A stretch of DNA of 5,674 bases, from assembly GCA_003250275.1 (NCBI GenBank), contig QKGW01000345.1, positions 1-5,674 of the forward strand. The letters run 5' to 3'. Within the stretch, counting starts at the first letter, position 1, and each line of letters starts with the position of its first letter. This document shows positions 5,581-5,674 of this stretch, in pieces. This DNA comes from Alphaproteobacteria bacterium. Lineage in GTDB: Bacteria > Pseudomonadota > Alphaproteobacteria > Rhodospirillales > Rhodospirillaceae. Both the position numbers and the translations under genes were made by a program. The notes beneath the pieces were generated by a model that worked only from the letters and a program-made list of their open reading frames with translations, did no database searches and had not been told where the DNA came from.

Positions 5581-5674
5581 GATTCATGCCTTTTGGTATC
5601 GCGGCTTCACGTGGTGCCGTAAGGCAAGATATGGAGCGCCCGAGACCGCCGCGCAATCGTCCCCATAGCTTGGC
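5581..5674. other. Upstream region of the small gene, nothing further recognised
   Basis: These 94 bases hold the ribosome binding site of the 51-residue gene and presumably its promoter. I see no convincing -35/-10 pair; TTGCGC followed after 17 nt by CATATC on the minus strand is too poor to call. Confidence 0.4.

Noticed and set aside
5294..5622. Plus-strand open frames at 5294-5545 and 5356-5622
   Set aside because: Both run straight through the perfect terminator palindrome, lack convincing ribosome binding sites and overlap the better supported small minus-strand gene.

Overview
The window is GC-rich, with G/C-biased third codon positions and an AT-richer regulatory stretch near the right end. 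It looks like a proteobacterial chromosome, most likely an alphaproteobacterium. That assignment rests on composition and gene content only; no taxonomic marker is present. Most of the window is one complete minus-strand operon for the osmoprotectant N-acetylglutaminylglutamine amide (NAGGN).

Layout from left to right. (1) Positions 2-292, plus strand: the C-terminal end of an aspartyl/asparaginyl beta-hydroxylase (LpxO/AspH-like 2-oxoglutarate oxygenase), cut by the window edge. (2) Positions 300-324: a hairpin terminator that can serve both this gene and the convergent operon. (3) Minus strand, read right to left: asnO (5078-3303, glutamine-dependent amidotransferase), ngg (3289-1502, GNAT acetyltransferase fused to an ATP-grasp ligase) and an M42-family metallopeptidase (1485-328). 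Each junction is a gap of only about 13-16 nt, so the three genes are almost certainly cotranscribed. (4) Positions 5079-5374: a gene-free, AT-richer upstream region dense with inverted repeats, where the operon's promoter and control sites must lie. (5) Positions 5375-5408: a perfect 34-bp palindromic terminator. (6) Positions 5425-5580, minus strand: a 51-residue basic, Pro/Ala-rich small protein of unknown function. Positions 5581-5674 hold its upstream region.

How the genes work together. From what is known of this pathway, Ngg acetylates glutamine and joins it to a second glutamine using ATP. AsnO then amidates the terminal carboxylate using glutamine as nitrogen donor, giving NAGGN, a neutral compatible solute made under osmotic stress. 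The M42 peptidase is a regular companion of these two genes, but its substrate is not settled. All key catalytic residues that I can recognise are present in the three proteins, so the pathway appears functional. The least explained part of the window is the cluster of overlapping inverted repeats upstream of asnO, followed by the small gene beyond it.
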